From assembly GCA_903903985.1 (NCBI GenBank), contig CAIVAT010000118.1, positions 26,176 through 90,175 on the forward strand: 64,000 nt of DNA, written 5' to 3'. This DNA comes from an uncultured Bacteroidales bacterium. Its GTDB lineage: Bacteria > Bacteroidota > Bacteroidia > Bacteroidales > FEN-979. The notes beneath the pieces are model-generated. The model made no database searches. It saw nothing but the letters and a program-made list of their open reading frames with translations, and was not told the origin of the DNA. This document shows, one piece after another, positions 16,903-25,858 of the stretch. The translations under genes and the position numbers were made by a program. The number at the start of each line of letters is the position of its first letter. Position 1 is the first letter of the stretch.

Positions 16903-18213
16903 ATGGTGCAACTTGTTTACAGGTTTATTTTCCTTTTTATGGCCTTTGAATTTGTAGTTCCCTGCATTGGACAGGGAACAGCAACGAAGGCGATTCCTGA
17001 TTCGCTCAGCACCATTGCGGTGTGTCCGCAGCAAGACATCTTCGATATCCTTACAAAGGAGAAGTTGCATGCCCCCGAAATCCCATCCCGGAAAGTGAGG
17101 GCCATCATCCTGCCTTTGATCGCATATTCCCCGGCAACCGGTGTTCAGCTCGGTGCAGGAGCCTCTTTATCCTGGACAATGGGACGTAACCAACTCACCA
17201 ACCTTTCAGCAGGTTCGGTGCAGTTGCTGTGGACGACCGAACGCCAGCTGATCTCGTATATCAGGACCAATATGTTCTTCAATGAAAACAAGTGGTTCCT
17301 TCAAACAGACTGGCGGTGGTATCTTTTCCGTTTGCCGACTTTCGGTTTGGGTACAGGCCCGGAAGACAACATTCCGGTGATCCCGGAAGATCCTGATAAC
17401 CATGGCAATCCAATGATCTATGCAGGAGGTAAATATCCCATGAGGTACAATTGGATAAGAATTCATAACGTGTTGTTCCTGGAGGTTTCCAACCATTTTT
17501 ATGCCGGCATGGGGTATCACCTTGATCATTACTATGATATCATTGACGAAAAATTGAACCTTGATTCAACCAGTCTCATCATCACGCCACATTATTCCTA
17601 TTGTACGTTGCATGGATTCAACCCCTCAACCTATACTACTTCAGGAATCAGCCTCAATTTTGCTTTTGATTCCCGCGATAACATCATCAATGCATACAAG
17701 GGTATTTATTTCACTGCCAGTTACCTGTATAATTTTACTTTTCTGGGCAGCAATGCCAACGGGTCACGCATCTGGACTGAATTCCGGACCTATGTCGGGC
17801 TTTCAAAAAGCGTTCCCCGTCACCTGCTGGCATTCAGGGTATTTGGCAGTTTCAATGTAACCGGGGAGTTGCCCTACCTAAACCTGATGTCGAACGGGTT
17901 TGATCCGGTAAATTCTTCGGGCCGGGGATATACACAGGGGCGATGGCGGGGCGAAGAGTTTGTGTATGGTGAAATTGAATACCGGTTCCCGATTTCCCCG
18001 TGCTCAAAGATTGTTGGCGGGGTTCTTTTTACCAATGTGACAACTGCGTCGAACCGTGATATGCACGTGCCGCTTTTCGGATATTTTAAACCCGGGTGCG
18101 GCTTTGGTCTGCGTATCATGGTTGGCAAAAACGACCGGACCAATATTCTGATAGATTTTGGGCTTGGACAGTTATCGCAGGGATTGTATTTGCAGGCACA
18201 GGAGGTATACTAA
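16903..18213 (+). CDS. Omp85/BamA-type outer-membrane barrel without POTRA domains
   Basis: 436 residues. After a signal segment ending near CIGQG there is a short periplasmic stretch, then a barrel of the surface antigen D15 type: AYSPATGVQLGAGASLSW near residue 80, NFAFDSRDNIINAYKGIYF near residue 252 (the DxRD..P..G-like motif), and a C-terminal strand ending NILIDFGLGQLSQGLYL. It is half the length of BamA and lacks recognisable POTRA repeats. It is therefore an accessory barrel, possibly for lipid or protein export. A similar protein lies at 30747-31898. Substrate unknown. Confidence 0.75.
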   Translation: MVQLVYRFIFLFMAFEFVVPCIGQGTATKAIPDSLSTIAVCPQQDIFDILTKEKLHAPEIPSRKVRAIILPLIAYSPATGVQLGAGASLSWTMGRNQLTNLSAGSVQLLWTTERQLISYIRTNMFFNENKWFLQTDWRWYLFRLPTFGLGTGPEDNIPVIPEDPDNHGNPMIYAGGKYPMRYNWIRIHNVLFLEVSNHFYAGMGYHLDHYYDIIDEKLNLDSTSLIITPHYSYCTLHGFNPSTYTTSGISLNFAFDSRDNIINAYKGIYFTASYLYNFTFLGSNANGSRIWTEFRTYVGLSKSVPRHLLAFRVFGSFNVTGELPYLNLMSNGFDPVNSSGRGYTQGRWRGEEFVYGEIEYRFPISPCSKIVGGVLFTNVTTASNRDMHVPLFGYFKPGCGFGLRIMVGKNDRTNILIDFGLGQLSQGLYLQAQEVY

Positions 18214-18284
18214 GATACGAATACAGGAATGCAGGCCATACGGACAATACGGACCAAGCAGGAAGCTTGAAAAAAATATATTCC

Positions 18285-18776
18285 ATGAACGGGGACCCGA
18301 AATTATATAAAATCCTGGATGAACTTCATATCCCCTTTGATTATTATGAACATCCGCCTGTTCCGACCATTGAACTGGCAAGGGTTTACTGGAAAGACAT
18401 TGAGGCTACCCATTGCAAAAACCTTTTCTTCAGAAATCATAAAGGAGACCGTCATTATCTTGTCATTATTGAACACACCCGCGACCTTGCCATCCGCGAC
18501 CTTGAACAGCGGTTAAAGCAGGGCAAACTTAGTTTCGCCTCCGACGAACGCATGAAAAGGTACCTGGGATTATCCCCGGGCTCGGTATCCCCTTTCGGAT
18601 TAATCAATGATGCAGGCAAACATGTTCACCTTTTTCTCGATCAGAATCTGCGTAATTCACATAAAATCAGCTTTCACCCCTGTGTCAATATCGCGTCACT
18701 GGTGATTTCTTTCCCCGATTTTGAAAAATTCCTTAATTTTACCGGAAATACCTATGAGTACCTTGAATTGTATTAA
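18285..18776 (+). CDS. YbaK/ProX-type aminoacyl-tRNA deacylase
   Basis: 163 residues from the ATG at 18285; an upstream in-frame extension overlaps the barrel gene and looks unconserved. DYYEHPPVPTIELA near residue 18, KNLFFRNHKGDRHYLVII near residue 42, and YLGLSPGSVSPFGLIND near residue 91 are the family blocks seen in ProX. The family hydrolyses mischarged Ala-tRNA(Pro) or related species in trans. Cytoplasmic. Confidence 0.85.
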   Translation: MNGDPKLYKILDELHIPFDYYEHPPVPTIELARVYWKDIEATHCKNLFFRNHKGDRHYLVIIEHTRDLAIRDLEQRLKQGKLSFASDERMKRYLGLSPGSVSPFGLINDAGKHVHLFLDQNLRNSHKISFHPCVNIASLVISFPDFEKFLNFTGNTYEYLELY

Positions 18777-18824
18777 TTGTTTTAGATGGTTCCACCATGA
18801 TCATATTCATTCAACGCTGCCTTG

Positions 18825-18863
18825 TCACGCATCCGGTGTCACGCGTCACGCGTCACGCGCCAC
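18825..18863. repeat. 7-base tandem repeat TCACGCG
   Basis: Three exact TCACGCG units at 18839-18859, flanked by degenerate copies. It lies in the 195-base gap before the LiaF-like gene. A related tract is at 54553-54587. Confidence 0.8.
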
Positions 18864-18902
18864 CCTTTCATCGGGATTTTACCCCCTTCTGTCGATTTAA
18901 CG

Positions 18903-18933
18903 TTTGACACCCTAACATTCCAGCCTATTTTTG
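18903..18933 (+). promoter_or_regulatory. Promoter of the LiaF-like/LytS operon
   Basis: TTTG at 18903-18906, a 19-base spacer, then TATTTTTG at 18926-18933. Both elements match the Bacteroidota consensus. The gene starts 38 bases downstream. Confidence 0.75.
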
Positions 18934-18971
18934 CTGCATCAAATCATTAATTCATTTTAAAACGCAAAGCC

Positions 18972-19706
18972 ATGGAACCAAACGAGAATAAGTACGACAA
19001 TGGCCATCAAATGAAAAAATATATTCTTGGTGTCATCATCATAGGAGCAGGGTTTCTCCTGCTTTTATCCAATTTTGATTACCTTCCCTATTATTTGCGA
19101 CATATCCTGTTTTCATGGCAAATGCTGCTGATCGGCATCGGTATTGTAAGTTTGTTCAGCAGTGAAAGCCGGACTCCCGGGACCATCCTCATACTGATCG
19201 GAGGAATTTTCATCCTGCCCCGTATTTTCGATTTAAACTTTAATGTGATGCATCTTTTATGGCCTGTCATACTCATCGCCGTCGGAGTGCTTATTCTTAC
19301 AAAACGGATGCCACGCCGCCCATGGCAATCACGTGGTCATCAGCTGAATAACCAAGATATCGGTGACGGGTATATCCATGAGGAAAATATCTTCAGCGGT
19401 GGAAAACAACGCGTGATGCACCAGGTTTTTCGTGGCGGACATATCAATTGCGTTTTCGGCGGATCCGAAGTAGATCTTACCCAGACAACCCTGGCGGAAG
19501 GGGTCAGCGAACTGGAAGTCAACACGATTTTTGGAGGCGTAACCCTCATCGTCCCGGCCGATTGGCGGATTCAACTCAAAATGACCTCCATCATGGGTGG
19601 ATTTACCGATAAACGGTCGTATATCAAAGAAAGCACCGACCCTACAAAAATGCTTATCATCAAAGGAAGCACCATCTTCGGAGGTGGTGAACTTAAAAGT
19701 TACTGA
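18972..19706 (+). CDS. LiaF-like membrane protein (LiaI-LiaF TM region plus C-terminal beta domain)
   Basis: 244 residues. Four membrane helices occupy about 14-115 (YILGVIIIGAGFLLLL, LFSWQMLLIGIGIVSLF, TILILIGGIFILP, LLWPVILIAVGVLIL). The C-terminal domain has three repeats around INCVFGGSEVDL, VNTIFGGVTLIVP and STIFGGGELKSY, as in LiaF C-terminal domains. LiaF proteins in Firmicutes restrain a cell-envelope-stress kinase. Here the gene lies directly before a LytS-type kinase (16-base gap) and a LytTR regulator, so a three-part envelope sensor is plausible. Confidence 0.8.
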   Translation: MEPNENKYDNGHQMKKYILGVIIIGAGFLLLLSNFDYLPYYLRHILFSWQMLLIGIGIVSLFSSESRTPGTILILIGGIFILPRIFDLNFNVMHLLWPVILIAVGVLILTKRMPRRPWQSRGHQLNNQDIGDGYIHEENIFSGGKQRVMHQVFRGGHINCVFGGSEVDLTQTTLAEGVSELEVNTIFGGVTLIVPADWRIQLKMTSIMGGFTDKRSYIKESTDPTKMLIIKGSTIFGGGELKSY

Positions 19707-19722
19707 ACCTAAACTGAGGAGT

Positions 19723-20781
19723 ATGCAACACCCGGTTTTTCTCGATAAAAGATCCGTTTCCGTTTATTTTGGTTTGTGGGCTCTCATCATGGGGGTCCAC
19801 TTTTCCATTTTTTACTTTATCTATTTTTTCCCGGTTGAGGTGTCGCTGGCCGATAGCCTTGTGTTCAATTCCCTCTTTTGTGCCATTGGCATTTCCATGT
19901 GGTACATTGTGCGGTACAGTGTTCCCGACAAGAAAAATATCTGGAATGTTGTTTTCAATCACCTGTCGTTTTTAACGCTGGCCCTTGTTGTGTGGAATGG
20001 AATTTCCTATACGGTCCTGAGCACGGTTTTCAGTACCAACAAAGTCTATATGGACTTACTGGTTGTATCCATTCCCAATAAGATCATCAGCGGAATTATC
20101 TTCTACGTTGTAATCATGCTCGTATATTATCTTTTTATCTACTATAACAATCTTCAGGAAAAGGTCAAAGTTGAATCAAGGCTGCGCATGGTGCTGAAAG
20201 AGACTGAACTCAACATGCTCAAATCGCAGATCAATCCGCATTTTCTTTTCAACAGTCTCAATTCCATCAGTTCACTCACGATAACCAACCCCGAAAAGGC
20301 AAGGGAGATGGTCATCAAATTATCTGATTTCCTGAGATATTCCGTTTCAAATAATGCGTCCAGCTTTACCACCCTCGATGTTGAAATGGCAAATATCCGG
20401 CGTTACCTCGAAATTGAAAAAGTGCGTTTCGGTGAAAAACTGTTATTTTCTTTCAACCTGGAGGGTTCATGCCGGTCGCACCAGATCCCGGTGATGTTGC
20501 TGCAACCCTTGTTTGAAAATGCCATCAAACACGGGGTGTATGAGAGTATCGAACAAGTCAGCATCGAGATGTACTGTGAGTACAAAGAAGGTTACCTCGA
20601 AATTCGCATTGTGAACGATTTCGATCCGCATGCCCATCCGCGTAAAGGCACAGGTATCGGACTTAACAATATCCGGGAGCGGTTAAGACTGCTCTACAAA
20701 AACGATAAACTTCTGCGCACGGTAGTTGAAGGAACAAGATTTTCCGTATATTTGAGTTTGCCAAATACGGAGAACAGGTGA
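19723..20781 (+). CDS. LytS-family sensor histidine kinase
   Basis: 352 residues from the ATG at 19723. Four membrane helices (WALIMGVHFSIFYFIYFF through FYVVIMLVYYLFIYY) form the sensor. The His_kinase domain follows with KSQINPHFLFNSLNSISSL near residue 169, whose His is the phosphorylation site, and the HATPase part PVMLLQPLFENAIKHGV near residue 256 with GTGIGLNNIRERL near residue 310. There is no extracytoplasmic sensory domain, so stimulus detection is probably intramembrane or via the LiaF-like protein. An 80-base minisatellite separates it from the response regulator. Confidence 0.9.
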   Translation: MQHPVFLDKRSVSVYFGLWALIMGVHFSIFYFIYFFPVEVSLADSLVFNSLFCAIGISMWYIVRYSVPDKKNIWNVVFNHLSFLTLALVVWNGISYTVLSTVFSTNKVYMDLLVVSIPNKIISGIIFYVVIMLVYYLFIYYNNLQEKVKVESRLRMVLKETELNMLKSQINPHFLFNSLNSISSLTITNPEKAREMVIKLSDFLRYSVSNNASSFTTLDVEMANIRRYLEIEKVRFGEKLLFSFNLEGSCRSHQIPVMLLQPLFENAIKHGVYESIEQVSIEMYCEYKEGYLEIRIVNDFDPHAHPRKGTGIGLNNIRERLRLLYKNDKLLRTVVEGTRFSVYLSLPNTENR

Positions 20782-20790
20782 GGCGTGAGG

Positions 20791-20870
20791 GGGTAACAGG
20801 GTAACAGGGTGACAGGGTAACAGGGTGACAGGGTAACAGGGTAACAGGGTGACAGGGTAACAGGGTAACA
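20791..20870. repeat. Minisatellite, ten copies of GGGTRACA between kinase and regulator
   Basis: Ten uninterrupted 8-base units: seven GGGTAACA and three GGGTGACA (units 3, 5 and 8). Same unit as at 15875-15938. It lies nine bases after the kinase stop. Confidence 0.95.
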
Positions 20871-20926
20871 AGGTAGTTATTTCATATGTTTATTTCGCTT
20901 TTTCATCATTTCGCTAGTTCATCATT

Positions 20927-20934
20927 TATTTTTG
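20927..20934 (+). promoter_or_regulatory. -7 box placed four bases before the LytTR regulator ATG
   Basis: TATTTTTG fits TAnnTTTG and ends four bases before the ATG at 20939. This suggests an internal promoter making a leaderless transcript of the regulator alone. Confidence 0.5.
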
Positions 20935-20938
20935 AATT

Positions 20939-21688
20939 ATGTCATTGCGTACAATCCTGATTGACGACGAGCAGCCCGCACGGGATATCGTCAGGCATTA
21001 TTTAAAGGATTTTCCTGAGATCGAGATCCTTGGCGAATTCGCTGATGGCTTCAGTGGATTGAAAGCCATTCAGGAACTCAAACCTGACCTGGTGTTCCTC
21101 GATGTTCAGATGCCCAAACTTACCGGGCTTGAACTGCTCGACCTCCTCGACCAGCCTCCGCTGATCATTTTCAGTACCGCCTACGATCAATATGCCATCA
21201 AGGCTTTTGAGATGAATGCCATCGATTACCTGTTGAAACCCTATTCAAAAGAACGGTTCACCCAGGCAATCCAGAAAGCGCTTTCGCAGGCAGGCAGCGG
21301 GCCAAAGGCATCCGTGCCGGTTCAAAATCTTGTAAAGACGCTGGAGGAGAATCCGGAATTTCTTCAGCGGATTGCCGTGAAATCACGTCATAAAGTCAGC
21401 GTGGTGCCCATTGATGATATCATATATCTTGAAGCAGAAGGTGACTACGTGATGCTGCATACAAAAGATGCCAGGCACCTGAAGGAGAAAACAATGAAGT
21501 ACTTTGAAACCCATCTTGACCCGGCACTGTTTATTCGCATTCATCGTTCGTACATCGTCAATGCCAGGTTTATCGACAGGATCGAATATTACGACAAGGA
21601 AAATTATGCCGTGCTTACGAAGAATGGCGCCAAACTGCGGGCAAGCACATCGGGGTATAAAATCCTGAAGCAGGCACTGAATATGTAG
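20939..21688 (+). CDS. LytTR-family response regulator
   Basis: 249 residues. The receiver domain (1-125) has the acidic pair in LIDDEQPARD, the phospho-acceptor Asp in LVFLDVQMPKLTG near residue 58, and Lys in YLLKPYSKERF near residue 105. The LytTR DNA-binding domain (about 145-245) has IIYLEAEGDYVMLHT and FIRIHRSYIVN. It is the cognate partner of the LytS-type kinase upstream. LytTR proteins bind imperfect direct repeats, often in promoters of envelope genes. Confidence 0.93.
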   Translation: MSLRTILIDDEQPARDIVRHYLKDFPEIEILGEFADGFSGLKAIQELKPDLVFLDVQMPKLTGLELLDLLDQPPLIIFSTAYDQYAIKAFEMNAIDYLLKPYSKERFTQAIQKALSQAGSGPKASVPVQNLVKTLEENPEFLQRIAVKSRHKVSVVPIDDIIYLEAEGDYVMLHTKDARHLKEKTMKYFETHLDPALFIRIHRSYIVNARFIDRIEYYDKENYAVLTKNGAKLRASTSGYKILKQALNM

Positions 21689-21777
21689 CAAGGAGATAAA
21701 TCAGCCCGAACGCACGATGAATCAAAATGATTAATTTGAAAATTTCAAAAGTTAAACAACCTTATAATTTTTAAATT

Positions 21778-22296
21778 TTGGAAACTTTTTACCCATACCT
21801 TAAAATTGTTGGCAGTTCAATCGTGGTATATCTTTTCATCATTCTGGCCATACGCCTCTTTGGTAAAAAGGAATTATCACAACTTTCAGTTTTTGACCTG
21901 GTCTTTATCCTTCTCATCAGCAATGCCGTGCAGAATGCCATGGTTTTGGGAGACAATACCCTGTATGGCGGACTGGCTGCAGCGTTGTCGCTGTTTTTCC
22001 TGAATTATATTCTGAAACGCCTTCAACTCAGGTTTCCAAAATTCGGCAAACTTGTTCAAGGCGATGCCATTATGCTTGTTTACCAGGGAAAGATTATTCC
22101 ATCACATCTGCGGATGGCCGGGATCTCAGAGGAGGAGGTGATGCAGGCTATTCGTGAGCACGGGGTTGCATCCGTCGGCGAAGTAGATCTGGCGGTGTTT
22201 GAGGTTGACGGGAATATCAGTGTTCTTTCGCATGATTTTGCGAAAAAATCACATCGCCGGCGGAAAGCCCACAAAGTGCTCACACAGCAGAATTAG
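21778..22296 (+). CDS. YetF/DUF421 family membrane protein
   Basis: 172 residues, apparently starting at TTG (21778-21780). Three helices (SSIVVYLFIILAIRLFG, FDLVFILLISNAVQNAMV, AAALSLFFLNYIL) precede a cytoplasmic domain with GKIIPSHLRMAGISEEEV and GEVDLAVFEVDGNISVL, the YetF fold. The biochemical role of this family is poorly defined. It follows the LytTR regulator by 89 bases and could belong to the same envelope-stress group. Confidence 0.82.
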   Translation: METFYPYLKIVGSSIVVYLFIILAIRLFGKKELSQLSVFDLVFILLISNAVQNAMVLGDNTLYGGLAAALSLFFLNYILKRLQLRFPKFGKLVQGDAIMLVYQGKIIPSHLRMAGISEEEVMQAIREHGVASVGEVDLAVFEVDGNISVLSHDFAKKSHRRRKAHKVLTQQN

Positions 22297-22311
22297 AAAA
22301 CGATTTACGAT

Positions 22312-23970
22312 TTATTTGTCCACCCTGAATCCCGGCACTTCGTAATCTTTCGGCCGGTACTCTTCCGGAATAGCAATCGTGTTTCCATCACGGATCGATT
22401 TGTAATGAGGTGACATGATCTCTACCCCGGCCTTGTTGAATGAATCCTGGATATTCTGATGAAGGTCAGAGAAGATCACAGCCATTTCATTGGGCGACCG
22501 GGTGTAGGCATTGATCTGGTAGCTGATATAAAAATCATTCAGGGCTGTCTGCAACACAAAAGGGATTGGTTTTTTCAGGATGAGGGGGGTGTTGAGCGCG
22601 GCATCAATCAGCAACTGGTGCACCTGCCGCCATGGCGCATCATACCCGATCGTGACCGTGGTATGCATGATCAAACCCATCTCCGGGGCACAGGTACTGT
22701 AATTGATCACCTCCGAATTCATGATCTTGGTATTCGGAACGGTGATCTCTTCATTTTTAATGGTCTTGATTTTAGTGACCAGCATTGATTTTTCGATGAT
22801 ATCGCCGGTGACCTCGCCAATTTTCACCCGGTCGCCCAGTTTAAAGGCACGGGTATAGGTAATGGTCAGCCCTGCAATGAAATTTGACAGGGCACTGGCC
22901 GATGTCAGGGAAAACATCAGCCCAAAGAAAACCGATACTCCCTGGAAAACCTGTGAGCCGGATCCGGGCAAATAGGGCCATATCGCAACAATCGTGAAAA
23001 GGATGATCAAAACCCTGAAGATGTTGAATGTAGGCAGCGCCCAATCTGCATAAAATCCAGGGATCTTCAGCGTTCCTTTCTCAACTTCCGATTTAAGGAA
23101 CTTAAACAGACGGATGATCAACCGTGTAACGAACAAGATCACCACAATGGTCACCAGGTTTGGCAGGTATCCCCAGAAACTCAACAGGATGTTTTTTAAC
23201 GGGTTTATAACTGCATTCAGGATGATGATGCTGATCTCTTTTGTCCACGGAAGCAAATAGAAGATTGTAAGAAGTGTGACAACTACGAACAACAGGTAAA
23301 TGATCCATCGCACTATTTTTAACACAATGAGCAGAGCTGCCAGTTGCCGGTCGCGGTTGAAGAACTCGAACTCCTTCAGGTGCAGCAGTTTCATGATACG
23401 ATCCTGCCAGTCCGCCATTTTCCTGGATAATATCCGGAATAGTCTATTGATCAAGGTTATCAGAAGAATAAAAAGTACCAGGATCCCGAAAGAGAATCCT
23501 CCGTTTTTAACTATTTCTTCAATGTTTGTCAATTTGCGGTGCAGATGGATCGCCGCGATGATCTTCACCTCCCGCTGCCTGGTAACAGCTTCCCTGGTTG
23601 AACCTTCGGCTTTTGCATCCTCGTCGAAAACGGAGGTGATGATTGATTCTTTATACATAACGGCATTGGCGAGCTCGCTTCTGAACACCCGTACTGAATC
23701 GCTATGATAAAAAGGACTTTCTGCAATCAATTTGATTTGCTGCTCGTTCAGCCGGGCTCTCTGGGCAGGGCTGAATGGCCCGACACCTGCATATATCTTA
23801 TATATCGGTGTTCCGAACGGTGCTACCTCTCCACTGATATCCTGTACGGGCAACGAATCCAGTAACGGTAAACTTTTCCTGAGTACCATGTCATTCGCCG
23901 CATAGGATGTAACCCAGTTGCCCAGCAATGATATGCAAAGCATAAAATATATCAGGCTCTTTTGTTTCAT
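22312..23970 (-). CDS. Mechanosensitive channel, MscS family with long N-terminal part
   Basis: 552 residues. A signal peptide and a periplasmic stretch (about 25-150) are followed by several membrane helices. The pore-lining helix and beta domain read SASALSNFIAGLTITYTRAF near residue 357 and LGDRVKIGEVTGDIIEKS. The C-terminal alpha/beta vestibule then shows TIGYDAPWRQVHQLL and PFVLQTALNDFYISYQINAY. It belongs to the MscS family, which releases solutes during osmotic downshock from the inner membrane. It is larger than E. coli MscS but smaller than MscK. It converges with the YetF-like gene. Confidence 0.9.
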   Translation of the reverse strand: MKQKSLIYFMLCISLLGNWVTSYAANDMVLRKSLPLLDSLPVQDISGEVAPFGTPIYKIYAGVGPFSPAQRARLNEQQIKLIAESPFYHSDSVRVFRSELANAVMYKESIITSVFDEDAKAEGSTREAVTRQREVKIIAAIHLHRKLTNIEEIVKNGGFSFGILVLFILLITLINRLFRILSRKMADWQDRIMKLLHLKEFEFFNRDRQLAALLIVLKIVRWIIYLLFVVVTLLTIFYLLPWTKEISIIILNAVINPLKNILLSFWGYLPNLVTIVVILFVTRLIIRLFKFLKSEVEKGTLKIPGFYADWALPTFNIFRVLIILFTIVAIWPYLPGSGSQVFQGVSVFFGLMFSLTSASALSNFIAGLTITYTRAFKLGDRVKIGEVTGDIIEKSMLVTKIKTIKNEEITVPNTKIMNSEVINYSTCAPEMGLIMHTTVTIGYDAPWRQVHQLLIDAALNTPLILKKPIPFVLQTALNDFYISYQINAYTRSPNEMAVIFSDLHQNIQDSFNKAGVEIMSPHYKSIRDGNTIAIPEEYRPKDYEVPGFRVDK

Positions 23971-24024
23971 GGTAACATTATCTTCAAAATGGAAGCCAGC
24001 ATAAAGAATATAATCAACTTGTGC

Positions 24025-24612
24025 CTAAAGTTTAATGGCACAGGTTGCCTGGACGGAATACATCCAGTCAGCCAGGCTGCCGAAATGAAACATTTTAACT
24101 TCACCTCCCACCAGCCAGTGTTTGCTCAGCGGGTAAACATAAGCGCCTGAAAGTTCAAAATTGGAAAGAGAAGTCGTTTTGGTGACGATTTTCATATTGT
24201 TTCCGCTCGACTTATTGGTGAGGATGGCGAGCCCCAGACCTGCTCCGAGATATACATTGTCGACGATCCGCATTCTTGCTAAAAGCAGCAGGGGCAATAC
24301 GGTACGGCTGACTTCGACCGTTGTGTTGTCAGTTAACTGGCCCTTGACTTTGAAGAGTTGATAGTACCCTGACTCCAACCCCAGGCTCAGCCGGTATTCC
24401 GGTTCCCAGTAGAATTTGAATGAAACCCCTGCAAAATTCTTCTGAATATCCTTGTCGCCATTTTCAAGGTTATCGATGTAATGGGTCCAGCCCGCACCGA
24501 TGGTGAGTGTATAATGGTTCAGGTGAACCTTGACACTGTCTTTTTGCTGTGAAAACACTGCCAGGGTAAGACAGGTCAGTACCAGTGTGACTATTATTTT
24601 TTTTCTGCCCAT
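24025..24612 (-). CDS. Small outer-membrane beta-barrel protein, unknown function
   Basis: 195 residues from the ATG at 24610-24612, which begins a clean signal peptide (GRKKIIVTLVLTCLTLAVFSQ). Alternating strands such as LTIGAGWTHYIDNL, GVSFKFYWEPEYRLSLGLESGYY and ELSGAYVYPLSKHWLVGGEVKMF indicate a small barrel. It ends a minus-strand operon with a GDPD lipoprotein (four-base gap) and another barrel. No specific family recognised. Confidence 0.7.
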   Translation of the reverse strand: MGRKKIIVTLVLTCLTLAVFSQQKDSVKVHLNHYTLTIGAGWTHYIDNLENGDKDIQKNFAGVSFKFYWEPEYRLSLGLESGYYQLFKVKGQLTDNTTVEVSRTVLPLLLLARMRIVDNVYLGAGLGLAILTNKSSGNNMKIVTKTTSLSNFELSGAYVYPLSKHWLVGGEVKMFHFGSLADWMYSVQATCAIKL

Positions 24613-24616
24613 ATTG

Positions 24617-25858
24617 CTATTCCTGAATATAATGATAATATGCTTCCACATATGGAAAGTTCGTCAGTAATCCGTCAAAGTGCCCGTTCTCAATGTAATT
24701 CTGGATCCAGTTTGGCGAATCAATGGTCCAGCATACCGCCAGTCTTCCATCGTTGTGCATTTCCTGAACCAGGTCATTTTGTGTTCCCAGGGTCCACCGG
24801 GGGGCCCACACTTTTGCGTTAACTGCCCTGGCATCATCAACGGTAAGTTCGCAGAGGGAGGGAACATGCTGATAATCGGGATAGGCCTTTAATGCGTTCA
24901 ACACATCCGTGGTCGGAATTCCCAGAACGATCATGATATCGCGGCCTTTCTCCGCAGCATGCTGCAATGCACGCTGCTGGATCGGGATGACCGTAGGCAC
25001 GGCTTCAGCGCTTTTCATGTCCATGTAAACAAACCGCAGTTCCGTGCTGTCAATGGCAAAGGTCAGTAATTCCTCAAGGGTCGGTATTTTCTCCCCATGA
25101 ATAAGTGTGACGAAAGTTGACAATTGTTTCCAGGTATATGCACTGACATCTCCGGCAAGCGGACCTTTCTGCGTAAGCCGGGTGTTGATGTCGGGATCAT
25201 GATAAATGAACACAACCCCGTCACTGGAAATTCGGGGATCACATTCAATGCCGGTCGTGCCAAGCTGTTCTGTAAATCGGACCATGGCGATGCTGTTTTC
25301 AGAAACCGGCAGCCTGTCTGAATTGCGTCCGCCGCAGCGATGGGAGAGAATATAATAGTTGCTGTTTTTTACATGATCCGAAAAAGGCCGCAGGTATTCC
25401 AGGGTTAAAACCTGGTCGGGCAAACCGTTGTTTTTCCCGTAGGCGCCGCGGATGATGATCTTTTGCGCCCCGTTGCGTGTGACAATGGTGGTGCCTCCTT
25501 CAGATTTCGAAATATACATGTTGCACAGCCCGGTTGCATCGCTGTAGCCATCGCGCCAGTAACCCTGCACAAATACCACTGAATCAAGATGCCCGGCCTG
25601 CATGATGAAATGCAAGCCATTGTTGCAGGTCAACAACAACCCGCTGTGGTTCCATTTCAGAATGATGTATTCGCCAAACTTTTCTGAGCCGGAAGTCACG
25701 CTGTATACGCCTTCCATCAGCAGCTTTGATTCTTTCTGCAGCACGTCCGTCTCTTTAATAAAAGAGGAGCCTGGTGAAGGAATGGGGACAGTCGTATCCT
25801 TGGAACATCCAAAGATAAAAACGATAAGCCCCGTGAGGTATAAAATTTTGATTTTCAT
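24617..25858 (-). CDS. Glycerophosphodiester phosphodiesterase-family lipoprotein
   Basis: 413 residues. The lipobox is FIFGC with Cys at residue 18. Residues about 45-160 form an N-terminal domain of unknown type. The GDPD barrel follows, with ILSHRCGGRN near residue 168, the Glu/Asp pair in GIECDPRISSDG near residue 198, and IYHDPDIN near residue 212. C-terminal VCWTIDSPNWIQNYIENGHFDGLLTNFP is the family's end signature. It probably cleaves glycerophosphodiesters or related lipid head groups in the periplasm or at the surface. It overlaps the upstream barrel gene by four bases. Confidence 0.88.
   Translation of the reverse strand: MKIKILYLTGLIVFIFGCSKDTTVPIPSPGSSFIKETDVLQKESKLLMEGVYSVTSGSEKFGEYIILKWNHSGLLLTCNNGLHFIMQAGHLDSVVFVQGYWRDGYSDATGLCNMYISKSEGGTTIVTRNGAQKIIIRGAYGKNNGLPDQVLTLEYLRPFSDHVKNSNYYILSHRCGGRNSDRLPVSENSIAMVRFTEQLGTTGIECDPRISSDGVVFIYHDPDINTRLTQKGPLAGDVSAYTWKQLSTFVTLIHGEKIPTLEELLTFAIDSTELRFVYMDMKSAEAVPTVIPIQQRALQHAAEKGRDIMIVLGIPTTDVLNALKAYPDYQHVPSLCELTVDDARAVNAKVWAPRWTLGTQNDLVQEMHNDGRLAVCWTIDSPNWIQNYIENGHFDGLLTNFPYVEAYYHYIQE

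Noticed and set aside
15875..20870. Similarity of the GGGTAACA arrays to a homing endonuclease site (CAGGGTAA core)
   Set aside because: The match is a coincidence of the repeat unit; the rest of the recognition sequence is absent and no homing endonuclease gene is present.
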